From assembly GCF_900128995.1 (NCBI RefSeq), contig NZ_FQUE01000002.1, positions 1-64,000 on the forward strand: 64,000 nucleotides of DNA, written 5' to 3'. A program made the translations under genes and the position numbers. Numbering within the stretch: the first letter of the stretch is position 1; the number at the start of each line of letters is the position of its first letter. Positions 24,899 through 33,178 of this stretch are shown here, one piece after another. Under the pieces are notes generated by a model. It worked only from the letters and a program-made list of their open reading frames with translations, did not search any database and was not told the origin of the DNA. The DNA comes from Loktanella atrilutea (lineage in GTDB: Bacteria; Pseudomonadota; Alphaproteobacteria; Rhodobacterales; Rhodobacteraceae).

Positions 24899-25500
24899 CC
24901 CGCCCCATCATCGCCATCCTGCGGGGTGTCGCCCCCGAAGAGGCCGTCGCCGTCGCCCGCGCCTGCATCGACGCCGGCATCACCCGGATCGAGGTGCCGC
25001 TGAACTCGCCCCACCCCTTCGACAGCATCCGTCGCATGGCCGATGCCCACCGCGACATCGCGGAAATCGGGGCGGGCACCGTCCTGACCCCCGACGATGT
25101 GAACCGCGTGCGCGAGGCGGGCGGGACCCTGATCGTATCCCCCAACTGCGACGCCCGCGTCATCATGGCGACCAAGGCGGTGGGCATGGCCAGCTGGCCC
25201 GGCGTGATGACCCCCACTGAATGCTTCGCGGCCCTGAAGGCCGGGGCCGACGGGCTCAAGATCTTCCCCGCCTCCCTCGTCGGTCCCGACGGCGTCAAGG
25301 CGATGCGCGCCGTCCTGCCCGCCGACTGCCCGGTCTATGCCGTGGGCGGCGCGGGGCCGGACAATTTCGCCGACTGGCTGCAGGCGGGGGCAGACGGCTT
25401 CGGCATCGGCACCGCGCTCTACACGCCGGGCCTGTCGCCTGACCAGGTCGCGACGCGCGCCAAAGCAATCGTCACCGCTTACGACGAGGCTGCCAAATGA
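24895..25500 (+). CDS. dgoA: 2-dehydro-3-deoxy-6-phosphogalactonate aldolase
   Basis: This 201-residue class I aldolase of the KDPG/KDPGal family cleaves the DgoK product to pyruvate and glyceraldehyde 3-phosphate. RIEVPLNSP has the catalytic glutamate (E33), and GLKIFPAS the Schiff-base lysine (K122). The substrate is assigned from the neighbouring dgoK and galactoside enzymes. Start and stop both overlap neighbours by ATGA. Confidence 0.92.
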   Translation: MTRPIIAILRGVAPEEAVAVARACIDAGITRIEVPLNSPHPFDSIRRMADAHRDIAEIGAGTVLTPDDVNRVREAGGTLIVSPNCDARVIMATKAVGMASWPGVMTPTECFAALKAGADGLKIFPASLVGPDGVKAMRAVLPADCPVYAVGGAGPDNFADWLQAGADGFGIGTALYTPGLSPDQVATRAKAIVTAYDEAAK

Positions 25501-26324
25501 TCTTCGACGATACCCCCTGTGAATTGGGCGAAGGTCCACTCTGGCATCCGGAACGCGACCAGCTCTTCTGGTTCGACATCACCCGCCACCGGATGCACAC
25601 CAAGGGCCAGCACTGGGACTTCCCGGGTCACGTCTCCGCCGCCGGCTGGGTCGATTACGACACCCTGCTCGTCGCCTCGGAAATCGCCCTGCACCGCTTC
25701 GACATCGCCTCCGGCGACCACGTCAAGATCCTTGACCTCGAATCCGACCTCAGGGGCACCCGGTCCAACGACGGCCGCGCCGACCCGCTGGGCGGCTTCT
25801 GGATCGGGACCATGGGGCTGAACGCGGAAAAGGGCGCGGGCAGCATCTGGCGCTTCTACCGGGGTGAATTGCGCCGGCTCTACGCCAACGTCACGATCAG
25901 CAACGCGATCTGCTTCGCCCCAGACGGACGCACCGCCTATTTCGCCGATACGGACAAGCAGGTGATCATGCGCACCGCGCTCGACGCCGACGGCTGGCCG
26001 ATCCACCCGCCGGTCACGCACATCGACCTGTCGGGCACCGACTTCCACCCGGACGGGGCGGTCGTCGATTCCGCCGGCAACCTCTTCAACGCCCAGTGGG
26101 GCGCGGGGCGCGTCGCCGTCTACGACCCCGAGGGCACCTTCATCGAGGCCTTCACGTTCCCCGCGCGGCACACGTCCTGCCCGGCGTTCGGCGGCGCGGA
26201 CCTGTCGACGCTCTACGTCACCACGGCCCGGCAGGACATCGCGGACCCCGACGCCGCGCAGGGCCTGACCTACCGGATTCCCACCTCCTACACCGGCCAG
26301 CGCGAACACCGCGTCATCCTCTGA
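25497..26324 (+). CDS. SMP-30/gluconolactonase-type lactonase, probable galactonolactonase
   Basis: This 275-residue six-bladed beta-propeller of the SMP-30/regucalcin family has CELGEGPLWHPERDQLFWFDI with the metal-binding glutamate, RSNDGRADPLGGFWIGTMG with the metal-binding asparagine, and DFHPDGAVVDSAGNLFNAQW. It should open the lactone made by the sugar dehydrogenase to galactonate. It starts by ATGA overlap with dgoA. Confidence 0.87.
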   Translation: MIFDDTPCELGEGPLWHPERDQLFWFDITRHRMHTKGQHWDFPGHVSAAGWVDYDTLLVASEIALHRFDIASGDHVKILDLESDLRGTRSNDGRADPLGGFWIGTMGLNAEKGAGSIWRFYRGELRRLYANVTISNAICFAPDGRTAYFADTDKQVIMRTALDADGWPIHPPVTHIDLSGTDFHPDGAVVDSAGNLFNAQWGAGRVAVYDPEGTFIEAFTFPARHTSCPAFGGADLSTLYVTTARQDIADPDAAQGLTYRIPTSYTGQREHRVIL

Positions 26325-26365
26325 CCCTGTCCTCGCTTTTTTCCAAATACTCAAAAAGGCCCACC

Positions 26366-28270
26366 ATGCCCCGCACGCTCGGCGTCTGCTACTACCCCGA
26401 ACACTGGCCAGAGGCGCAATGGGCGACGGACGCCGCCCGCATGCGCGACACCGGCCTGACCTGGGTGCGCATCGGCGAATTCGCGTGGAGCCTGATGGAG
26501 CCCGCCCCCGGCACCTATGACTGGGACTGGCTCGACCGCGCGGTCGAAACCCTCGGCAATGCGGTGCTGAAGGTCGTCATGGGCACCCCCACCGCCACGC
26601 CGCCGCGCTGGATGCTGGACAAACTGCCCGACATGCTTGCCGTCGACGCGCAGGGGCGTCCCCGCCGTTTCGGCTCGCGCCGGCACTACGATTTCAGTCA
26701 TCCGGGCTACCGCGAGGAATGCCGCCGTATCGCCCGCGCAATGGGTGAACGCTACGGTCGCAACCCTCATGTCGCCGCATGGCAGATCGACAACGAATAC
26801 GACTGCCACGACACGACGCTCAGCTATTCGGACGCCGCCCGACTGGGCTTCCGCAACTGGCTGGCACAGAAATACCAAAGCCCCGATGCGCTCAACCGCG
26901 CCTGGGGCAACGTCTTCTGGTCGATGCAGTACGACGCCTTCGACCAGATCGACCTGCCCAACCTGACCGTGACCGAACCCAACCCCGCCCATGTCATGGA
27001 CTTCCGCCGCTACAGCTCGGATCAGGTCGTGGCCTTCAACCGCGTGCAGGTGGACGCCCTGCGCCCCCTCACAGACGCGCCGCTCATCCACAACTACATG
27101 GGCCGGACGCTGACCTTCGACCATTACAGGGTCGGCGCCGACCTCGATATCGCCGCGTGGGACAGTTACCCGATCGGCTTTCTGTCTGACCGGATCGAGG
27201 GCACGAAAAAGGAAAAGCAGACCTTCCTGCGGCAGGGCCACCCGGACAATCAGGCGTTCCACCACGACCTCTACCGCGCCGTGGGCAAGGGCCGGCTCTG
27301 GGTCATGGAACAGCAGCCGGGTCCGGTGAACTGGGCGCCCTACAATCCCGCCCCCCTGCCCGGCATGGCCCGCCTTTGGGCGTGGGAGGCCTTCGCCCAT
27401 GGCGCCGAGGCGGTCTGCTACTTCCGCTGGCGACAGGCCCCCTTCGCGCAGGAACAGTTGCACGCAGGCCTTCTGCGTCCCGACAGCCAACCCGCGCCCG
27501 CACTGGCAGAGGCGGCGCAGGTGGCCGAGGAGATCGCGCAGATGCCCGACCTCGATCAGGCCACCGGCAATGTCGCGCTGATCTTCGACTACGAATCCGC
27601 TTGGGCCTGGGACACGCAGCCGCAGGGTGCGGATTTCGAGATGTTCCGCCTTGCATTCGCCGCCTACCGCGCCCTGCGGCGCGCGGGGCTGAGCGTCGAC
27701 ATCCTGCCGCCCGACACAGGTGACCTCTCGCCCTACAAGCTGGTCCTCGCGCCCGGCCTGATGACGCTGTCCGACCCTCTGCGCGCGGCCCTCGCCACCT
27801 ACCACGGCATCGCCCTCGTCGGTCCGCGCAGCGACCTCAAGACCCGGGACATGGCGATTCCCATGCCGATGGGCCCGCATCTGCCCGACACCGACGTCAC
27901 CGTCACGCTGGTCGAAAGCCTGCCGCCCTCCGACAGGATCAGGCTGCAGGGCGGCGGTGCCTTCCGTCACTGGTTCGAGCATCTGGAGGGCACCGCCCCC
28001 GTCCACCTGTCGACGAAGGACGGCCGCCCGGCGATCATGGGCGGCGATCATCTGCGCTACCTCGCCGGCTGGCCGGACGACGCGACCTTCGACGGGATCA
28101 TCGGCGGATTGTGCGATGCCGCCGGCCTGCCGACGCTGCAAATGCCGGACGGATTGCGGGTGCGCGACACGGCGACGATGCGTTTCCTGTTCAACTATGG
28201 CATGACGCCCGTGGACTGGAACGGCACGACGATTCCCGCGGCCGGCGTCCACTGGGAGGCACGACCATGA
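26366..28270 (+). CDS. Beta-galactosidase, glycoside hydrolase family 42
   Basis: This 634-residue GH42 enzyme has acid/base E144 in WQIDNEYDCH and nucleophile E315 in VMEQQPGPVNW. An N-terminal TIM barrel (about 1-385) is followed by the trimerisation domain (about 390-590) and a short beta C-terminal domain. I chose the ATG at 26366, after the 40-base gap holding TTTTTTCCAAATACTC; the frame upstream is shadow. No signal peptide is visible, so lactose-like substrates would be split in the cytoplasm. Confidence 0.92.
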   Translation: MPRTLGVCYYPEHWPEAQWATDAARMRDTGLTWVRIGEFAWSLMEPAPGTYDWDWLDRAVETLGNAVLKVVMGTPTATPPRWMLDKLPDMLAVDAQGRPRRFGSRRHYDFSHPGYREECRRIARAMGERYGRNPHVAAWQIDNEYDCHDTTLSYSDAARLGFRNWLAQKYQSPDALNRAWGNVFWSMQYDAFDQIDLPNLTVTEPNPAHVMDFRRYSSDQVVAFNRVQVDALRPLTDAPLIHNYMGRTLTFDHYRVGADLDIAAWDSYPIGFLSDRIEGTKKEKQTFLRQGHPDNQAFHHDLYRAVGKGRLWVMEQQPGPVNWAPYNPAPLPGMARLWAWEAFAHGAEAVCYFRWRQAPFAQEQLHAGLLRPDSQPAPALAEAAQVAEEIAQMPDLDQATGNVALIFDYESAWAWDTQPQGADFEMFRLAFAAYRALRRAGLSVDILPPDTGDLSPYKLVLAPGLMTLSDPLRAALATYHGIALVGPRSDLKTRDMAIPMPMGPHLPDTDVTVTLVESLPPSDRIRLQGGGAFRHWFEHLEGTAPVHLSTKDGRPAIMGGDHLRYLAGWPDDATFDGIIGGLCDAAGLPTLQMPDGLRVRDTATMRFLFNYGMTPVDWNGTTIPAAGVHWEARP

Positions 28271-29241
28271 TTTCGCACTTCGGCACCACGGCGACCGGCC
28301 ACGACATCGACAGCATCCGGCTGCACGCGGGCGATCTGTCCGTCACGATCCTGACCCTGGGCGCCGCGATACAGGACCTGCGGCTGGCCGGGATCGACCA
28401 TTCCCTGACGCTGGGGTCTGACCACGTCGCCGACTACGAAGGCGGCATGCGCTACCACGGGTCGGTCATCGGGCCGATCGTGAACCGCATCAGCACCGGT
28501 CGCGTCGCGATCGATGGCATGATGTACGAACTCGAACGCAACTTCGAAAATCGCATCCACCTGCACTCCGGCAGCCGGGCCACCCACCTGCGGCCCTGGA
28601 AGATCGCCGAATCCTCGCACGACCGGGTGACGTTGACACTGCACCTTCCCGACGGAGACTGCGGCCTGCCGGGCGACCGCCATATCCGCGTGGTCTACAC
28701 GGTGATCGCCCCGGGCACCCTGACGATGGAAATCACGGGCAAGACCGACCAGCCCACGCTGATGAACTTCGCCAACCACGCCTACTGGAACCTAGACGGC
28801 ACGCCGACGTGGGAAGGCCACACCCTGCGGGTTGCCGCCGACCGCTACCTGCCCACGACGCCGGATTTCTGCCCGACCGGAGAGATCGCCGATGTCGCAG
28901 GCACCGACATGGATTTCCGCGAAGCCCGCAGCTTCGCGCCGGGACAGCCCGCGCTGGACAACAATTTCTGCCTGTCGGACGGCCACGTGCCGATGCGCGA
29001 CGTGCTGTGGCTGACCGGCCAGTCGGGCACGACGCTGACCATGGCGACGGACCAGCCCGGGATGCAGCTGTTCGACGGCCGCCACCCGGTCGGCCCGCGC
29101 CGCACCCCCTACGAGGGGCTGGCGTTCGAGGCGCAGGGCTGGCCCGACGCCCCGACCCATGCGGACTTTCCGTCGATCCGCGTGACAGAGGAGTTGCCCT
29201 ACCGCCAGTTCACGACGTTTACCTTTGGGCGGGCCATTTGA
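28267..29241 (+). CDS. galM: Aldose 1-epimerase (galactose mutarotase)
   Basis: This 324-residue GalM interconverts alpha- and beta-galactose. NFANHAYWNL has the catalytic histidine and GLAFEAQGWPDA the catalytic glutamate; GPIVNRIS is a further family motif. It would supply the anomer used by the dehydrogenase. Translation is coupled to the beta-galactosidase gene by ATGA. It is the last gene of the galactoside operon. Confidence 0.92.
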   Translation: MISHFGTTATGHDIDSIRLHAGDLSVTILTLGAAIQDLRLAGIDHSLTLGSDHVADYEGGMRYHGSVIGPIVNRISTGRVAIDGMMYELERNFENRIHLHSGSRATHLRPWKIAESSHDRVTLTLHLPDGDCGLPGDRHIRVVYTVIAPGTLTMEITGKTDQPTLMNFANHAYWNLDGTPTWEGHTLRVAADRYLPTTPDFCPTGEIADVAGTDMDFREARSFAPGQPALDNNFCLSDGHVPMRDVLWLTGQSGTTLTMATDQPGMQLFDGRHPVGPRRTPYEGLAFEAQGWPDAPTHADFPSIRVTEELPYRQFTTFTFGRAI

Positions 29242-29294
29242 CATAATATGTATCGCACGCGAAACATTTTCCGGCCAAGTCATTGATTTGCCGT

Positions 29295-29323
29295 CGCCGC
29301 CCCGCCGCACGGCGCGGGCGGCG
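29295..29323. terminator. Bidirectional hairpin between convergent galM and hiuH
   Basis: CGCCGCCC (29295-29302) pairs with GGGCGGCG (29316-29323), with an inner GCCG-ca-CGGC. It abuts the hiuH stop and follows galM, so it can end both convergent transcripts. There is no long T-run. Confidence 0.55.
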
Positions 29324-29683
29324 TTAACTTCCGCGGTAGGTGGAATAGCCGTAGGGGGACAGCAGCAGCGGCACGTGGTAATGCGCTGCCGGGTCGCTGA
29401 TCCCGAACCGGATCGGCACGAGGTCGAGGAACAGCGGCGCGTCGCCGTCCTGCCCCGTGGCCCGCAGGTAATCGCCCGCATGGAACACCAGTTCGTAGGT
29501 GCCGGCGGCGAAATCGGGCTGCGGCAGGATCGGCGCATCGGTCCGGCCGTCGGCATTGGTCGTCATGCGGGCCAGTTCCGTGCGTCCGGCATCGTCGGTG
29601 CGCGACAGCACGATCAGCAGTCCCGCAGCGGGACAGCCGCGCGCGGTATCAAGGACATGGGTCGTCAGGAATCCGGTCGTCAT
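29324..29683 (-). CDS. hiuH: 5-hydroxyisourate hydrolase (transthyretin-like)
   Basis: This 119-residue protein hydrolyses 5-hydroxyisourate to OHCU in urate degradation. It has [14 protein letters not shown] at the N-terminus and the C-terminal signature YRGS, both diagnostic of this transthyretin-like family. The start at 29683 follows AAGGAGG; the longer frame upstream is not supported. No other purine-catabolism gene is in the window. Confidence 0.93.
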   Translation of the reverse strand: MTTGFLTTHVLDTARGCPAAGLLIVLSRTDDAGRTELARMTTNADGRTDAPILPQPDFAAGTYELVFHAGDYLRATGQDGDAPLFLDLVPIRFGISDPAAHYHVPLLLSPYGYSTYRGS

Positions 29684-29824
29684 GGCGGTCGCTCCTCCTT
29701 GGGTCTGTTCATACCCTTGTCGCCGCCCGGACGCATCGCGTCCAGACGCCTTGCGCCCGATCAGGTCCCGCGGGGCCCTGCCGGGAAAACCTACCGCCCT
29801 GCGCCGCATCCGGCAAATTTGCGT

Positions 29825-29852
29825 TTGACACTCCGGTCACGCCCGCTTATCG
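29825..29852 (+). promoter_or_regulatory. Promoter of the tRNA gene
   Basis: TTGACA at 29825-29830 and TTATCG at 29847-29852 are 16 bases apart. They place a start site about eight bases before the tRNA 5' end at 29868. Confidence 0.6.
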
Positions 29853-29867
29853 GATGCGCCGTGGCAA

Positions 29868-29944
29868 GGCGCGGTAGCTCAGTTGGTTAGAGCGATCGAC
29901 TCATAATCGATAGGTCGGGAGTTCAAGTCTCCCCCACGCCACCA
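29868..29944 (+). tRNA. tRNA with anticodon CAT (Met or Ile2), prophage attachment site
   Basis: A full cloverleaf is visible: D stem GCTC/GAGC, anticodon stem ATCGA/TCGAT around loop CTCATAA (CAT at 29902-29904), T stem GGGAG/CTCCC with loop TTCAAGT, and encoded CCA (29942-29944). The acceptor stem GGCGCGG/CCACGCC has one mismatch, C5-A68. CAT can be elongator Met or lysidine-modified Ile2; I cannot decide. The adjacent recombinase ORF runs into the 3' half, so this half is probably the attachment core. Confidence 0.9.
29901..29944. other. Putative left attachment site (attL) inside the tRNA 3' half
   Basis: The recombinase frame on the minus strand ends with a TGA in the tRNA anticodon loop, its last residues (WGRLELPTYRL) being encoded by the tRNA. 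The prophage lies to the right, so the tRNA 3' half here would be phage-derived and a duplicate should mark the right end beyond 64000. The exact crossover core cannot be fixed from one end. Confidence 0.55.
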
Positions 29945-31508
29945 CTAATTCCCCCCCAGATCTGCTGGCGCCGATGATTTCGCCGATTGCGCCATAGACG
30001 GTTACGTCTTGGCCGGTCTCCGAAGGCGTTATGTCGATCTGGGTAATGAGCGATCTGATCGTACCAACTGCCGAATCCGACATCTGGCGACCGGCGGCGA
30101 TGTCCGACGACAGAGAGGCCAGTGCCTCAATGTGGCGGCGGGCTGTTGCCGGGTGCAGCTCGATCTTCGGCACGTCGGGCGCTTCGGTCGCGAGGCGTTG
30201 CTCTGCGGCCTCCTTCTCGGCTTTGTGCTCTGCGACGAGCTGCATGCCATCGTCACCGTCCAGCACACCCTTAAGGTACATGTCGACAGATCGGTCATAG
30301 GTTTGCTTGGCCCGAATGGCTGCGCGTTCCAGCGCGGCCTTATCACGCCGGTTGGATTGCAAGAGCCGCTCCCGCTCCTCCCGATAGGCCGTCAGATAGG
30401 CGGTGATGTATTCGGGGTGTGCCAGCTCCTGTGCCAGGGCCTCGAAGATGGCGCGTTCGATGACGTCCAGGCGAGGCTGCAGGCGGTTATCGCAGGTCCC
30501 GCTTTCGCGGCTGCGCGAGCAGATCAGCCATATCTGCGAGCCCTTCCTCTTCTTGATCGACATGCCTCCGCCACAGCGGCCGCACCGCAGGAGGCCGGAG
30601 AAGGGACGTTTCGGCCTGGCCGCCGCACGTCCGATCGGACCATTTGCCCTGCGGTCCATCTCGTGCCTCACCTGGTCCCACTGGAGGTCCGAGACGATGC
30701 GAAGATCCGGCACAGGCTCATGCACCCACAGATCGCGCGGGTTTGTCCGGTTCACCCTCTTTCCCGTCTCCGGATCCCGGACCATCTTGACCCGATTCCA
30801 GACCCGCCTGCCGATGTAGAGCTCGTTCTGAAGGATGCCGTAGCCTCGCTCTTTGTGGCCATTGATCGTAGAAGCGTTCCAGGTAGCCCCGCGGGGCGGC
30901 GTGATGCCTTCGGCGTTCAGATCAGCGACGATATGGCGTGGTGACCGGCCGGCGCCGAACTCGTCGTAGATGCGCCGCACGATCGCGGCCTCGTCCTCTT
31001 TGATTGTCAGATGCCCAGGCTGCCCAGGCACGGTGGCATAACCGTACGACTTGCCTCCTGCGCTCTGACCACTGTGGACGCGCCCCTTCAGCCCGCGGTG
31101 CGTCTTCTCGCGCAGCTGCTGCAGGAACATCTCCCCCATCAGGCCCTGCAGCCCGATCTTCATCACGTCCGCCTGCCCATCGTGGACGGCGAAGATCGAG
31201 ATGCCGGCGAATCGCAGGCGCTTGTGGATCCCGGAAAGGTCTTCCTGGTCTCGGGATAGGCGGTCGAAGGCTTCGACAATCACCGCGTCGAACCGGCCCG
31301 CGCGGGCATCGGCCATCAGGTTCATGATTCCATCGCGTCCCAGCAGGCTGGCCGAGGTTCGCGCGCGGTCCTCATAGACCGTGCCGACCGTCAGGCCTTC
31401 GCGCTTGGCATAGTCGCGGCAAAGCGCAACCTGATCTTCGATCGATCTGTCTGACTGATGGTCGGTCGAATACCGGGCGTAGATGACGGCCCGTCGGATA
31501 GCTGGCAT
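29901..31508 (-). CDS. Large serine recombinase (prophage integrase)
   Basis: This 535-residue site-specific recombinase has a catalytic resolvase domain (about 4-145) with S14 in YARYSTDHQ and AFDRLSRD. A Recombinase domain (about 160-290) follows, then a zinc ribbon LLRCGRCGGGM...CSRSRESGTC (about 310-345) and a coiled-coil C-terminal region (about 365-430). It should integrate and excise the prophage. It is the last gene of the leftward early operon, so its expression is probably under the phage repressor. The final 11 or so residues come from the tRNA, so the free-phage protein may end differently. Confidence 0.92.
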   Translation of the reverse strand: MPAIRRAVIYARYSTDHQSDRSIEDQVALCRDYAKREGLTVGTVYEDRARTSASLLGRDGIMNLMADARAGRFDAVIVEAFDRLSRDQEDLSGIHKRLRFAGISIFAVHDGQADVMKIGLQGLMGEMFLQQLREKTHRGLKGRVHSGQSAGGKSYGYATVPGQPGHLTIKEDEAAIVRRIYDEFGAGRSPRHIVADLNAEGITPPRGATWNASTINGHKERGYGILQNELYIGRRVWNRVKMVRDPETGKRVNRTNPRDLWVHEPVPDLRIVSDLQWDQVRHEMDRRANGPIGRAAARPKRPFSGLLRCGRCGGGMSIKKRKGSQIWLICSRSRESGTCDNRLQPRLDVIERAIFEALAQELAHPEYITAYLTAYREERERLLQSNRRDKAALERAAIRAKQTYDRSVDMYLKGVLDGDDGMQLVAEHKAEKEAAEQRLATEAPDVPKIELHPATARRHIEALASLSSDIAAGRQMSDSAVGTIRSLITQIDITPSETGQDVTVYGAIGEIIGASRSGGELVVAWGRLELPTYRL

Positions 31509-31630
31509 TGCGACGAATCCTTTTCCTGCATCGCATCATGATCCACACGCGCACGCTCACGGGCAAGCCTGCGCACGATGGCAAGCAATTCCGGCGATGG
31601 TGCCGTCCTATGCTTGACGGGCGTGTTCAC
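31391..31630 (-). CDS. Small prophage protein overlapping the recombinase start
   Basis: This 79-residue frame starts at GTG 31630, which overlaps the stop of the previous gene as GTGA. It runs 118 bases into the recombinase gene. The N-terminal half (TPVKHRTAPSPELLAIVRRLARERARVDHD) looks helical and basic; the rest is shadow-like. The coupling supports translation but the family is unknown, and the long overlap leaves doubt. Confidence 0.4.
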   Translation of the reverse strand: MNTPVKHRTAPSPELLAIVRRLARERARVDHDAMQEKDSSQCQLSDGPSSTPGIRPTISQTDRSKIRLRFAATMPSAKA

Positions 31631-31908
31631 CGATCTGTCGCCAGTGCGGTGAGCATTTCGAGAACATGCGCAGGTAGAATGGTCGAACCGTCAGGGTTTC
31701 TCGCAGCCAACAATACTTGCGCCGCCGTCTTTACGTCTGGAGCGGCAGAGGCCGTGAATATCGGATCGATCCATTGTTCGGCGTCGTCCCACGCCGCCTG
31801 AATGCGCGGCGTACCTTCGCTGCGGCAAGACTCCCGCAGCTCGCTGACACTGCGCCGCAGCCTCACAATGCGGACTTGCCCAAAATGGGTGGCGTCAGGA
31901 TTCATCAT
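31627..31908 (-). CDS. Small prophage protein of unknown function
   Basis: This 93-residue protein starts at ATG 31908 (or the next ATG at 31905), overlapping the preceding stop by ATGA. It contains no recognised domain; the middle has WDDAEQWIDPIFTASAAPDVKTAAQVLLAARNP. It belongs to the coupled leftward early operon. Confidence 0.6.
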   Translation of the reverse strand: MMNPDATHFGQVRIVRLRRSVSELRESCRSEGTPRIQAAWDDAEQWIDPIFTASAAPDVKTAAQVLLAARNPDGSTILPAHVLEMLTALATDR

Positions 31909-32606
31909 GACGCCAACTCCACCTGATCGATGTTGCCCATGGCGGGCGTGAAGGTCACGGCGACGACCCACGGGTTAGCCTGCCAGCCGAAGCCGCGCGA
32001 CTCGTTAAGGCTGTCCCAAAGCTCCTCGAACTCCCACTTGCAGGCGTCAAGGTATAGGCGGTCACGACGCTCCTGATCGGCTCCGAATAGCCAGAACTGC
32101 CGCACCTTTCGGCTGCGGCGGTCAACGCCCTCTGCCGCGGCATCTTCTGGGCTAATCTCTTGCACCCGCTGTACCCGCACGTCGGTCACGGTCAGGGTGA
32201 TCCTGCTGGCCCACCGGGGCATGAACATAGGCGGGCGATATTTGCCCAGCCACGGGCCTTTGCCGTCGACAAGATATCCGATGGACTGGTCAGGGCTTAT
32301 GTCGCGGGGCGGCGTTTTATCGAGGCCCTCTCGAGTCGTCCACGCCTCACGAACCCAAAGGCGGTCCCCCACTCCCGGAGACCGCGCAAAGCGATACACG
32401 GCACCTGTTTGGTCATCTTCCCAGCAGGCACCACCGTAGGCGACATATGGTGGCGAAACATCGCGGTAACCTTCCGCCAAATCTTCACTGGGATCCGCAG
32501 CTCGCAGAACCCTGCGTGTCTGCGTCTTGCCCGTGCCAGGCGCGGCTATCTCGCGCAGCAGGGCCGTCATCACGGCGGGGCTGAATGCGATGGGGCGATC
32601 GGTCAT
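31905..32606 (-). CDS. Phage protein with KTQTRRV and PRWASRITL motifs
   Basis: This 233-residue protein has an N-terminal GTGKTQTRRVLR, a central RPPMFMPRWASRITLTVTDVRVQRVQEISPEDAAAEG and a C-terminal FEELWDSLNESRGFGWQANPWVVAVTF. This arrangement recurs in many phage and prophage proteins and resembles an ASCH/PUA-like RNA-binding fold, but I assign no function. Start and stop overlap its neighbours by ATGA. Confidence 0.7.
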   Translation of the reverse strand: MTDRPIAFSPAVMTALLREIAAPGTGKTQTRRVLRAADPSEDLAEGYRDVSPPYVAYGGACWEDDQTGAVYRFARSPGVGDRLWVREAWTTREGLDKTPPRDISPDQSIGYLVDGKGPWLGKYRPPMFMPRWASRITLTVTDVRVQRVQEISPEDAAAEGVDRRSRKVRQFWLFGADQERRDRLYLDACKWEFEELWDSLNESRGFGWQANPWVVAVTFTPAMGNIDQVELAS

Positions 32607-33178
32607 CCCGGCACCCTTGCATGCTGGTCAAGGATCAGGTGATCGCCGTTGTCCGCCAAGCTAATTTCCATGCCGATGACCACAGCCTTCATTTCCTCTC
32701 GGGTGTCGTATTCGAGCGGTCCACTGTCGAACGGTTCGGTCGCCAAGATTTTGCGGTGCTGCCGGATCACGTCTGACAGGAGCGGTGCGTGGTCGATGCA
32801 GAGAAAGCAGCCGTCTGCGGTCTGGTTGTATGCATCGACGTCAGTGATCGGCTTTGAGCAGGATTCGCACGAGCCGAGCCGTTCCGGTGCTCCCACGTCC
32901 GCGCCAGTATCGTCCGCAATACCCTTGGCGATGACATCCGCGGCGGCCGAAATCCCGGCCGTCTTTGCAAGCCAGCGATCCATCTGGGCGATGGCGCCGA
33001 CCGCCTCCGCATCATCCGGATCGGTCGACAGGACGCAATTCATCGTGATGCCGGATACGATCATGTCGCGCTCGCGCTGGATGATCTCAGCACCGGCGCG
33101 CAGGTGGACCGCCATGAGGCAGTAGGTATCGAGGCGACCCTTGATGGTCGCCGCTTCGATTTCGGTCTGGTCAGCCAT
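32603..33178 (-). CDS. Prophage protein with a zinc-finger-like motif
   Basis: This 191-residue protein is unrecognised. CESCSKPI followed by CFLCIDH (about 104-128) could bind zinc through C-x2-C and C-x2-C/H. The flanks are helical and acidic. It is coupled to its neighbours in the leftward operon. Confidence 0.65.
   Translation of the reverse strand: MADQTEIEAATIKGRLDTYCLMAVHLRAGAEIIQRERDMIVSGITMNCVLSTDPDDAEAVGAIAQMDRWLAKTAGISAAADVIAKGIADDTGADVGAPERLGSCESCSKPITDVDAYNQTADGCFLCIDHAPLLSDVIRQHRKILATEPFDSGPLEYDTREEMKAVVIGMEISLADNGDHLILDQHARVPG

Noticed and set aside
29242-29294. TTTGACATAATATG just after galM as a promoter
   Set aside because: It points towards the convergent hiuH gene, has no downstream plus-strand gene before the terminator hairpin, and the -35/-10 spacing is wrong.
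29225-29890. 221-residue plus ORF opposite hiuH
   Set aside because: Antisense shadow of hiuH running into the tRNA; no start signal or domain.
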